From positions 1 to 13,449 of the forward strand of contig JAAEQP010001683.1 of assembly GCA_024231375.1 (NCBI GenBank): 13,449 bases of DNA. The letters are read 5' to 3'. Below are positions 6,671 through 13,326 of the stretch, one piece after another. The translations under genes and the position numbers were made by a program. Source of the stretch: a bacterium. GTDB lineage: Bacteria; Hydrogenedentota; Hydrogenedentia; Hydrogenedentiales; SLHB01. The notes under the pieces are model-generated. The model had not been told where the DNA came from. It was given only the letters and a program-made list of their open reading frames with translations, and made no database searches. Numbering within the stretch: the stretch's first letter is position 1; each line of letters opens with the position of its first letter.

Positions 6671-6699
6671 ATTCTAACTCCCGAACCCGGATCGAACAA
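6671..6699 (-). promoter_or_regulatory. Promoter of the zinc-ribbon gene
   Basis: On the minus strand TTGTTC (6694-6699) and TAGAAT (6671-6676) are 17 nt apart. The -10 matches the sigma-70 consensus at five of six positions; the -35 matches in its TTG. Predicted transcription starts near 6664, leaving a leader of about 58 nt with the stem-loop described separately. Confidence 0.55.
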
Positions 6700-6751
6700 G
6701 TTGTTAGGTTCCCCGTTTCGGATGCGCAAGCCGCGACTCCGAGATCGCGGG

Positions 6752-6781
6752 GTGACAGGACATAGGCCCATGGGCTACACT
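6752..6781 (+). promoter_or_regulatory. Candidate promoter of the ABC permease, possibly giving a leaderless mRNA
   Basis: GTGACA (6752-6757) and TACACT (6776-6781) are separated by 18 nt. Transcription would start about 7 nt after the -10, which is at or next to the ATG at 6788. No Shine-Dalgarno sequence precedes that ATG, which is consistent with leaderless expression. Both boxes are imperfect. Confidence 0.4.
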
Positions 6782-6787
6782 CCGCCC

Positions 6788-8356
6788 ATGGCACACGCAC
6801 GCAGTCTGGTCGGGCGATTCGTCCCCAGCCGTTTGCTGGGGGTGGAGTTTCCGCTTGTCGAACGCGAACTGGCCCGCGCCGGAAAGACGCGGCTATTCTT
6901 CATCGTGCGTGGATTGATCGCGGGATACGCCTTCCTCGGCATCACTCTGTTCTGGGCTTCCCGGAGCTACCTGCACGTAGCGCCCCAGGAGTTCATGGCC
7001 TTTCTCCAGAAACTGCTTTCCACCACGGCCAAGGTTCAGTTCGTGCTCCCCTTTGCGGTTCTGGCGCTTGCACCGCCCCTCATCGCCCGCGAGAAGGAAG
7101 AGGGCTCGTTGGACATGCTGTTCGTGGCCGGCTTCCGGGGCCTCGACATCTACGCCGCCAAACTCATCGGCGTGGTTGCGCCGGTGGTCATGCTGGTGTT
7201 GCTCCCCATGCCTCTGTTCACGCTCTGCGGCGCCTGGGGACTGTGCAATCCCGGCCACGAACTCCTTCGGCAGGTTCTGGTCATTGCCTTCACCTTTGCC
7301 CTGGCTGGTATAGGCCTGCTTGCGTCGAGCTACTGCCGTCGGGTCGGCGCCGCGAGCCTCTTGACGCTGTTCGTGGTGCTGGCGTGGACCCTCGGGTGCG
7401 CGTACGTGAGCCGCAGCTTCTTCCGGGCGGGGTTCCTTACTTACCTAAACGGGGTCACGGCGCTCGCCGCGGGCACCGGTATGTCGAGCGCCGCAAGTCT
7501 GGCGTTTGGCTTCGCCTGGGGAGCAGCGGGTGCCATTGCATTTCACGTACTGTTGACGGTCGTCCTCGGCTATCTTGCAGTCCGACGGCTGCCGCGCATG
7601 GTCTACGCCGAACGGCGTGCGAGGAAGAAGCACCGTTGGCGCAAGCGCCGGCCGTACCGTCCGCTGCGGTTCCTGCCTGCTCCGGCTGCCTACGCCTTCG
7701 CCACCATGTCGGGCACGGGTCCGGCCGTGCGGAACCTCGGGGGAATGTGGCTGTTCATGATCGTCAGCGCTGTGGCTGCTTGGCTCGCACCGTGGCTGCT
7801 GCTGTCCCTCCTGCTCCTGCTCTGTTACGACACGGTCGCCTCGGCCCGAGACGCCGCCCGAGAAGGCGGAGTGCTGTCCGACGTGCTCCTTATGCCCGTG
7901 GACGACCGGCAGGCCGCGCGCCATTTCCTTCGGGCCTACACGTGGGCGGGCATCATCTATGTGCCGTCGTTCGTGGCCGGCCTGGCGGGGGTTTTCGCCA
8001 CCTCCACAGCTCTAAGCGACCCGCTGTTGTGGGTGCTTGGCCTCGTCGCGTGCCTTGCGGCGACGCGATGCGCGGTCCTGTGCGGGGCCAACCTCGCGTT
8101 TCAGGGCGGGCATCCTGTGATGGCGACGATCGCCTCGGCGGCCGCGGTCATTGAGGTGGGTGCGCTGGGAGGAGTGGTGGGCTTCCAGGCTCTCAGACTG
8201 CGTCGGTTCCTGAGCTTCGCGAGTCCAGAACGCGTGGGAATCGTGGGCGCTCTGGTCGCGTGCTGCCTGACAATGCTCTGGTACTATCCCCGCTACGCCA
8301 AGAATTTCCGGGCCGCGGTCTTCGAACCCAAGCAAGTGAAGAAGAAGAACTGGTGA
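6788..8356 (+). CDS. ABC-2-type transporter permease with two permease modules
   Basis: This 522-residue inner-membrane protein resembles ABC-2 transporter permeases. Hydrophobic segments lie at about 36-56, 85-100, 125-147, 163-181, 188-206, 243-264, 320-346, 386-405, 412-432, 445-466 and 484-500. The conserved ABC-2 cytoplasmic motif appears as REKEEGSLDMLFVAG (101-115), followed by the helix with AAKLIGVV. A degenerate second version, AREGGVLSDVLLMPVDDRQAARHF (357-380), precedes another set of helices, so two half-permeases seem fused. A very basic loop (RRARKKHRWRKRR, about 276-288) separates the halves and should face the cytoplasm. The start is uncertain: ATG 6788 gives the family-like beginning without a ribosome site, while ATG 6770 has AGGA 9 nt upstream and would add 6 residues. 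No ATP-binding subunit is in the window, so the partner and substrate are unknown. It converges with the kinase gene, 43 nt away. Confidence 0.85.
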   Translation: MAHARSLVGRFVPSRLLGVEFPLVERELARAGKTRLFFIVRGLIAGYAFLGITLFWASRSYLHVAPQEFMAFLQKLLSTTAKVQFVLPFAVLALAPPLIAREKEEGSLDMLFVAGFRGLDIYAAKLIGVVAPVVMLVLLPMPLFTLCGAWGLCNPGHELLRQVLVIAFTFALAGIGLLASSYCRRVGAASLLTLFVVLAWTLGCAYVSRSFFRAGFLTYLNGVTALAAGTGMSSAASLAFGFAWGAAGAIAFHVLLTVVLGYLAVRRLPRMVYAERRARKKHRWRKRRPYRPLRFLPAPAAYAFATMSGTGPAVRNLGGMWLFMIVSAVAAWLAPWLLLSLLLLLCYDTVASARDAAREGGVLSDVLLMPVDDRQAARHFLRAYTWAGIIYVPSFVAGLAGVFATSTALSDPLLWVLGLVACLAATRCAVLCGANLAFQGGHPVMATIASAAAVIEVGALGGVVGFQALRLRRFLSFASPERVGIVGALVACCLTMLWYYPRYAKNFRAAVFEPKQVKKKNW

Positions 8357-8399
8357 GGCCTTCGGCGGGGCTTGACGCGCGTACCGCACGGGCGCGGTT

Positions 8400-10703
8400 C
8401 TACGGTGTGGGATCCGTCTCTTCCGCGGGCGCGACGTCGCGCGCGGGAAAGAGCACGCGGATGACGGTGCCTTGTCCTGGGCGGCTGTGGACGTGCAGTG
8501 CGCCACGATGACCGCGCACGATCCCCAGGACGGCGGCGAGCCCTAAGCCGCGCCCCACGAACTTCGTCGTGAAGAAGGGATCGAAAATGCGCGCCTCGGT
8601 CTCGGCATCCATCCCGCATCCCGTGTCGCTCACCTCTACGAACACGTACTGCCCCTCGGGCAGATCTTCGTTCAGGTACATTTGGGACAGGTACTCTTCG
8701 TCGGCATGTGTGGCGCCCGTCCTTACCGTGATGACGCCGCTTCGGTTGCCGATGGCATCCGAAGCGTTGGTGGTCAGGTTCACGACGACCTGCCGTACCT
8801 GGGTCGCGTCGCCCTCCACGAGGGGAATCCCCTCGTCGAGATCGTACCGCAAGATGGCCTTCTTCGATACGGCCGTGCCAAGCAGGTGCGACATGTCCTC
8901 GACCACGTGCGACAGGTCCACGGATTGCACGTCGATCTGGCCGCGTCCGGAATAGGCGAGAAGCTGTTTGGTGAGGTCTGCGGCGCGGAGTGCCGCCGTT
9001 TCGATTTGGGAGACGCTCTCTCGTGCGGGCGCCTCGGGCGTCAAGTCCAGGAGTGCAAGACCTGCATTGCCGAGGATACCCATCAGAAGATTGTTGAAGT
9101 CGTGCGCGATGCCACCGGCCAACACGCCCAGGCTTTCCTGCTTCTGAGCCTGCTGGAACCTTTCTTCGAGCCTTCTGCGTTGCGTCTCTTCGCGGCGTCG
9201 GCGTATGGCATTGCCGAAGACGTGCCCCAGAATTTTCAACAGGGCGATCGTATCCTCGGGCCACATCCTTTCTTCGCGAACCATCTCGAATCCGAATACC
9301 CCCATCAAACGCTCACCGGAAACGAGCGGTACGATCACGGTGGACACAACGTCCTGTCCCTCGAAGAGGGCGCGCTCCCGGGCTGCTTCCAGCCCGAGGT
9401 CGGAGACGCGGGGAATATGCAGCACCTCCCGCTCGCGCAATTGACCCGCCGCCCATTCGAAATCGGCCGTCGGCAGACCCTCCGAGACCTCGGCGTAGGA
9501 TCGGACGCCTTCTGCGCACCACTCGTGGCCATACAAGAACGAACGCTCATCCTCGGACAGCAGCGAGATGTGTGCGCGGTCCACATCGGCGAATTCGCCT
9601 ATGATTCGGAGCGCCCGCCGCAGTTCGGTGTTGAGCCGCTGCGAACTCACGCTGATGAAGCGCGTCGACAATGAGGCGATGAGCCGCTCAAGTCGGACAT
9701 GGCGCCGGAGGCTCTCCTCTGCACGAATGCGCGCAAGGGTGCTGCCGACCTGGCCCGCGACGGTCTCAAGCGCGTGTCTGCTCGCAGGCAAGACATCCTC
9801 ACGTCGCCGCGACGCCAAGCTGATGCAACCCACCACCCTGTCGTCATGACGTAACGGTACACAGGCGAAGCCGCGCAATCCCTCGTGGTGCATGTGAGCC
9901 GCCACACCCCCATCCAGGTCCTCGATAGGACGGTACACGGGAGTACCCCTCGCCACGAGGATCGCGGAGGGATGGTCCGGCTTGACTACTTGCATGGCTT
10001 CGATGAACTGTGGGGAGAGCCCCGTGTGACAGGCAAGCTCAAGCGCCCCCGTCGTCTCGTTGATCAGGTAGACACCCCCGCACTCCAAGCCGGACACGCG
10101 TGTGCCGGCCGACATGCACAATTCCAGGGCCTCGTCCAGGTCGGTGGCCCTGTTCAGCGCCATCGCCAGTCCATGCTGCACGGCGCCCGACTCTTCCATC
10201 AGCTTGCGGTCGGTGATGTCTACCAGGAGCGTGACCCACGATACGCTGCCGTCGGGGTGGCGCATGGGCGCGCCCGCTTCCTGATACCACCGGCCGTCGC
10301 GGGGACTCAGGTGTTCCCCGACCGTAGGCTCTGCGTCGGCGAGTTCGCCGCTTCGCGGGCCGCACCACAAGCAGGCCTTGGGGAGGCCGTGAATCACGTC
10401 CTGGCAACGTCTGCCTACTGCGTCCTCGCCGACACGGTCCTCGAGACGTTCATTTACGTATTCGACTACGCCATCCGGAGAGCACACGTACACAAAGGCG
10501 TTCAGTGAATCCAGCACCGACCGGTACCAGCCCTTGCGGCCGGTCGAGTCGGGAGAGGGGCCGCGGGCGTGACGGGACGCGAGAGTCAACCGCTCCCGAA
10601 GCGTGTCAAGCTCGTCAAGGAGTTTCGATTTTGTCACATCGACTTGGTTCATTGGCATAGTTGCGGGGATGAGTTCCCTCCGAGCCGGGCGTCCCTCCCT
10701 CAT
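8400..10703 (-). CDS. Soluble PAS-GAF-GAF sensor histidine kinase
   Basis: This 767-residue protein has no signal peptide or membrane helix, so it should sense a cytoplasmic or diffusible cue. After a short coiled coil (about 22-45), a PAS domain (about 58-168) carries C100, H105, C111 and C114 in CQDVIHGLPKACLWC. Two GAF domains follow (about 175-328 and 340-500), then a coiled linker (REETQRRRLEERFQQAQKQ), the dimerisation/phosphoacceptor domain with H534 in GGIAHDFNNLL, and the ATPase domain: N-box VVVNLTTNASDAIG (639-652), G1 DTGCGM (693-698), F-box DPFFTTK (708-714), G2 GRGLGLA (717-723). All catalytic motifs are intact. There is no receiver domain and no response-regulator gene nearby, so its partner is elsewhere. 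The start at 10703 is supported by GAGGG (10710-10714) 6 nt upstream; ATGs at 10658 and 10652 are alternatives. It lies 106 nt downstream of the URO-D-like gene and may share its transcript. Confidence 0.94.
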   Translation of the reverse strand: MREGRPARRELIPATMPMNQVDVTKSKLLDELDTLRERLTLASRHARGPSPDSTGRKGWYRSVLDSLNAFVYVCSPDGVVEYVNERLEDRVGEDAVGRRCQDVIHGLPKACLWCGPRSGELADAEPTVGEHLSPRDGRWYQEAGAPMRHPDGSVSWVTLLVDITDRKLMEESGAVQHGLAMALNRATDLDEALELCMSAGTRVSGLECGGVYLINETTGALELACHTGLSPQFIEAMQVVKPDHPSAILVARGTPVYRPIEDLDGGVAAHMHHEGLRGFACVPLRHDDRVVGCISLASRRREDVLPASRHALETVAGQVGSTLARIRAEESLRRHVRLERLIASLSTRFISVSSQRLNTELRRALRIIGEFADVDRAHISLLSEDERSFLYGHEWCAEGVRSYAEVSEGLPTADFEWAAGQLREREVLHIPRVSDLGLEAARERALFEGQDVVSTVIVPLVSGERLMGVFGFEMVREERMWPEDTIALLKILGHVFGNAIRRRREETQRRRLEERFQQAQKQESLGVLAGGIAHDFNNLLMGILGNAGLALLDLTPEAPARESVSQIETAALRAADLTKQLLAYSGRGQIDVQSVDLSHVVEDMSHLLGTAVSKKAILRYDLDEGIPLVEGDATQVRQVVVNLTTNASDAIGNRSGVITVRTGATHADEEYLSQMYLNEDLPEGQYVFVEVSDTGCGMDAETEARIFDPFFTTKFVGRGLGLAAVLGIVRGHRGALHVHSRPGQGTVIRVLFPARDVAPAEETDPTP

Positions 10704-10809
10704 ATTGCGCCCTCAACGACTCCCCATCCTATCACATTTCGTTCCGAGTCCAGCCCTCAATATTGAAGCTATTCGGGCAGGGGTTTGCAACATATTGTTT
10801 GGTAATGGT

Positions 10810-11955
10810 TTACGTACTGGATCGGATTCGTGTGTATTCGTCGAGCAAGGCCATGAAATTCTCGTACGGGGTGCCGCATGCGACGGAATGGCTTGGCCCG
10901 AGGATGAAGCCCTCTTCCGGCCGTCCGGCACGCACGGCGGCCCGGATGTTTTCCCGGCAGTCGTGAGGCGTTCCTGTCAACAGTATTTCTAGTGAAATAC
11001 CGCCCCAGAACGCCATATTCCCGCCAAAGTCCAGTTTCAGCGACGCTACGTCCATGTCCGGGATGCTCTGCAGCGACTGATAGCACTGGACCCCCGCCTC
11101 GATGAATTGGTCCATGAGCGACCGGTTGTTGCCGCAGTTGTGCAGTATCGTCTGCTGACCCAATGCCCGCACCTTGGATACGCGTTGCTTCATGAAGGGG
11201 AAGCAGAACTCGCGGAACAGGTCCGGCGAAATCATGGGACCTTTGCTAGATGCCATGTCCTGTTCAAAGAACACGGCGTCCTGTCCAGGCCGGATGCACC
11301 AGGCGTCCGCGGCCTCCTGCCGCGCAACGGATTGACGCGCGGCCGCTTTCAGGACGTCCGGCGCCAGGTAGTAGGCCAGCAGTCCTCCGGATTCGCCGGG
11401 TAGATTCACCATGGCCGTCAGGCCGCAGCCCGTTCCGGCGATGTAGCGGTCCGCGCCCAAGTGTTCGATCATATAGTCCACGGCCTCGAATACCGACGGG
11501 TCCGGCTCATGCATGTCTAGGGGGGTGTCAAAGTCTTCGACCGTGGGCGTCGGCGGCTTCGCGCTGTCGGGTACATGCACCACGGAGATGTCGTTTGTCA
11601 GTTCCGACGCCTTCCAGATGCGACCGGCCTCATCCTCCCACGTGGCGTCGTCGAGGCGTCTGACCTTGGGCGGTTCGTAGTCCCGGGGAGGGACGAAAGG
11701 GGCTTCTTTGAACGTGATGATGTCGCAACAGTCAATCTTCCGGAAGAACTCGACCGTGTCCTCCTTGTAGCTCTCGACCACCTCGTCGCGCCGGCCTTCC
11801 CAGAGGGCGATCTGCGTCTTGATCTTGTTGCGCACATAGGTCTCGCGGCCGATGACCGCTTCGATGATGTCGTGGTCGACCACGTAGAATCCGAGCGGGA
11901 CGTAAGGCGCGGACTCTCCGGCGATCACGCGCCGGACACATTCCTTGCTGGTCAT
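10810..11955 (-). CDS. URO-D/MtaA-like protein (uroporphyrinogen decarboxylase fold, probable methyltransferase-type)
   Basis: This 381-residue cytoplasmic TIM-barrel protein belongs to the URO-D superfamily, which includes uroporphyrinogen decarboxylase (HemE) and the zinc-dependent, cobamide-linked methyltransferases MtaA, MtbA and CmuA. It begins MTSKECVRRVIAGE, where family members often read ..R..v..al.ge.pDr.P. The barrel strand LHNCGNN (271-277) supplies the H-x-C pair (H272, C274) that binds zinc in the methyltransferase branch and is not the HemE pattern. SHSVACGTPYEN (355-366) occupies the position of the third zinc ligand, with H356 or C360 available. FFEQDMASSKGPMISPDLFREF (229-250) is the usual acidic strand plus SP helix. 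These marks favour a methyltransferase-like role over heme synthesis. No corrinoid protein is encoded in the window. GGGGAA lies 6 nt before the ATG. It starts 30 nt after the secreted hydrolase gene, so the two form a likely operon. Confidence 0.88.
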   Translation of the reverse strand: MTSKECVRRVIAGESAPYVPLGFYVVDHDIIEAVIGRETYVRNKIKTQIALWEGRRDEVVESYKEDTVEFFRKIDCCDIITFKEAPFVPPRDYEPPKVRRLDDATWEDEAGRIWKASELTNDISVVHVPDSAKPPTPTVEDFDTPLDMHEPDPSVFEAVDYMIEHLGADRYIAGTGCGLTAMVNLPGESGGLLAYYLAPDVLKAAARQSVARQEAADAWCIRPGQDAVFFEQDMASSKGPMISPDLFREFCFPFMKQRVSKVRALGQQTILHNCGNNRSLMDQFIEAGVQCYQSLQSIPDMDVASLKLDFGGNMAFWGGISLEILLTGTPHDCRENIRAAVRAGRPEEGFILGPSHSVACGTPYENFMALLDEYTRIRSST

Positions 11956-11985
11956 TCCAGGTTCCCCGATGGTCTGGCCAAACCC

Positions 11986-13260
11986 CTACGGAAGCAGGAA
12001 AAGGCGTCCTTCCCCCGCATCCAACGACACCTGAAGCCCATCCATATCGGGGCTGTCGTCGACTATGGGCGCTTCCTTACCGGTGGTCTTGCTGACTTCC
12101 ATTACCTGCCCCGGCTCGGCGTCGAAGACGACGGTCGGCCACTGGCAGTAGGCGAAATGGTAGTTGTTCAGCAGCACGGCGCGGCGGCCATCCGCGTGCT
12201 CGAATACGCCGACCAGATACTCGAAATCCGGGTCCACGTCAACACGCGCGATTGCGCGGATCGGCGTCCCTTCCAGGACTTCCGCTGGATCGTCGTCGGG
12301 AGTGACGCGAAACACGCCCGTGCTCGTCAGTTGCATCAGCGTGGGCCCCAGGTTCTTCAGCTCCGCGTTGATGCGCTTGGCCTGATACCAGTGCCGTGTG
12401 CGACGGTCGTCGCGCGCAATCAGCGCCCCGCCCTTGGGGAATTCGTGACTCAAGGGCGTGTAGTAGCAGAAGTACAGCACCCCCTTGGCGCCGTACGCGA
12501 GTGACGAGTAGATCTGCCACCGCATCTGCGATTCCGTTGGGTCCGTCATGGCGCCGAAGGGCATGGCGTTGAAGAAGTTCCAGAACGGGATACCGTGTGC
12601 CATCGAGTGCTTGCGCATAGCGGCCAGGTTCCGGCAGTAGCCGTCCCGGCCGTCGTGGTCGGGGTGGAACCGGGGGTAATGGTCCATGCTGAGTACGTCG
12701 GGGTCCACCACCCGGCAGAACTCGGCCAGATGGGCATCATACGATTCGCTCCCCAGTTGTTTTGGGCTCGCATAGTCCGGAAACAGGTTGATGTAGGCGA
12801 GTTTGCCGGGATACCGGCTGCGAATCTCGGCCACCCGTTCCGCCAACTCGGGAAACCGGGACGCATTCGGCTCGTCCACAAGCCGGTATCCCCAGCATGT
12901 AGCGTCCGTTGGGTAGGCGTCCAAGTCGAACTGGCCCGCACTGACCAGCACCTTCATGTCGTGCTGCTCGCACAAGGCGATGCGCTGCCGGACTTTCTCC
13001 TGGGAGGTTCCGCCGAATCCGCCGAGCACCACCGTGAAGTTCGCTTCAGCCAGCTCGGCATACCGTTCCTCGAACCGCTCGTCGCCGGGGGGGTCTACCC
13101 AGAGTCCGATGGCAAACCGGTCCTGAACGAAGCGGGTCTGCTGCGCCGGCGCATCCGCGGCCATCGCCGCGCCGCATACGGAAACAAGCACCAAGGCGAC
13201 TGGCAACGTGGCTCCACCCCCCATCAACTTGAGTCTGCCGGGACCAAACAGAACAGCCAT
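11986..13260 (-). CDS. Secreted TIM-barrel glycoside-hydrolase-like protein
   Basis: This 424-residue protein appears to be an exported (beta/alpha)8 hydrolase of the GH-A type. The ATG at 13258-13260 is preceded by a GGGGGAG stretch 4 nt upstream and opens a signal peptide: basic GPGRLK, hydrophobic 18-32, AMA cleavage near 32-34. The longer frame to 13335 would cross the predicted promoter and bury the signal. Barrel marks are GLWVDPP (52-58), VVLGGFGG (77-84), KVLVSAGQ (103-110), the likely acid/base motif GYRLVDEPN with E130, YINLFPDY (156-163), VLSMDHYPRF (189-198), FWNFFNAMPFG (226-236), and the well-kept RWQIYSSLAYGAKGVLYFCYYTP (247-269). A beta-sandwich-like C-terminal domain (about 335-424) follows. 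I cannot place it in a numbered CAZy family or point to the nucleophile. It heads a probable operon with the URO-D-like gene. Confidence 0.85.
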   Translation of the reverse strand: MAVLFGPGRLKLMGGGATLPVALVLVSVCGAAMAADAPAQQTRFVQDRFAIGLWVDPPGDERFEERYAELAEANFTVVLGGFGGTSQEKVRQRIALCEQHDMKVLVSAGQFDLDAYPTDATCWGYRLVDEPNASRFPELAERVAEIRSRYPGKLAYINLFPDYASPKQLGSESYDAHLAEFCRVVDPDVLSMDHYPRFHPDHDGRDGYCRNLAAMRKHSMAHGIPFWNFFNAMPFGAMTDPTESQMRWQIYSSLAYGAKGVLYFCYYTPLSHEFPKGGALIARDDRRTRHWYQAKRINAELKNLGPTLMQLTSTGVFRVTPDDDPAEVLEGTPIRAIARVDVDPDFEYLVGVFEHADGRRAVLLNNYHFAYCQWPTVVFDAEPGQVMEVSKTTGKEAPIVDDSPDMDGLQVSLDAGEGRLFLLP

Positions 13261-13273
13261 GTCTCTCCCCCTA

Positions 13274-13288
13274 GCCGATTCAATCGGC
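13274..13288. promoter_or_regulatory. Palindromic candidate operator in the leader of the secreted hydrolase operon
   Basis: GCCGATT-C-AATCGGC is a 7+7 bp inverted repeat with a single central base. It sits in the predicted 5' leader, 3 nt before the ribosome site of the hydrolase gene. Its size and symmetry suit a dimeric repressor site; a stable hairpin is less likely with a 1-nt loop. No regulator gene lies next to it in the window. Confidence 0.45.
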
Positions 13289-13317
13289 GGTAACCAAGGC
13301 ATTTGTCGTGTGGCCGC

Positions 13318-13326
13318 ATTGTAGCA
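13318..13326 (-). promoter_or_regulatory. Extended -10 promoter of the hydrolase operon
   Basis: On the minus strand TGCTACAAT combines TACAAT (13318-13323) with a TGn extension. There is no good -35 (the best spaced hexamers are GTGCGG and TGCGGA), which fits the extended -10 type. Transcription would begin near 13311, about 50 nt before the ATG, and would include the palindrome described separately. Confidence 0.5.

Noticed and set aside
6607..6771. N-terminal extension of the zinc-ribbon gene to 6771
   Set aside because: It would run through the predicted promoter and leader hairpin, is Arg-rich without structure, and the internal ATG at 6606 has GGGAGG 9 nt upstream.
8376..8396. CGCGC/GCGCG inverted repeat between the converging permease and kinase genes, considered as a terminator
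   Set aside because: The stem is only 5 bp with an 11-nt loop and no T-run on either strand; chance pairing is likely in this GC-rich gap.
8682..9674. A 330-codon plus-strand frame opposite the histidine kinase
   Set aside because: It is a mirror of the kinase coding sequence, whose HisKA and ATPase motifs are intact in the minus frame. The antisense product shows no family motif.
10757..10766. TCAATATTGA palindrome in the 106-nt gap before the kinase gene
   Set aside because: It is a perfect 10-mer palindrome but AT-rich, short and not placed against a convincing promoter; the nearby TAGGAT (minus strand, 10726-10731) lacks a matching -35.
11575..13293. Long plus-strand frames (11575-12504 and 12595-13293) opposite the URO-D-like and hydrolase genes
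   Set aside because: The minus-strand proteins have a signal peptide, zinc motif and barrel motifs. The plus-strand products look like random antisense translations.
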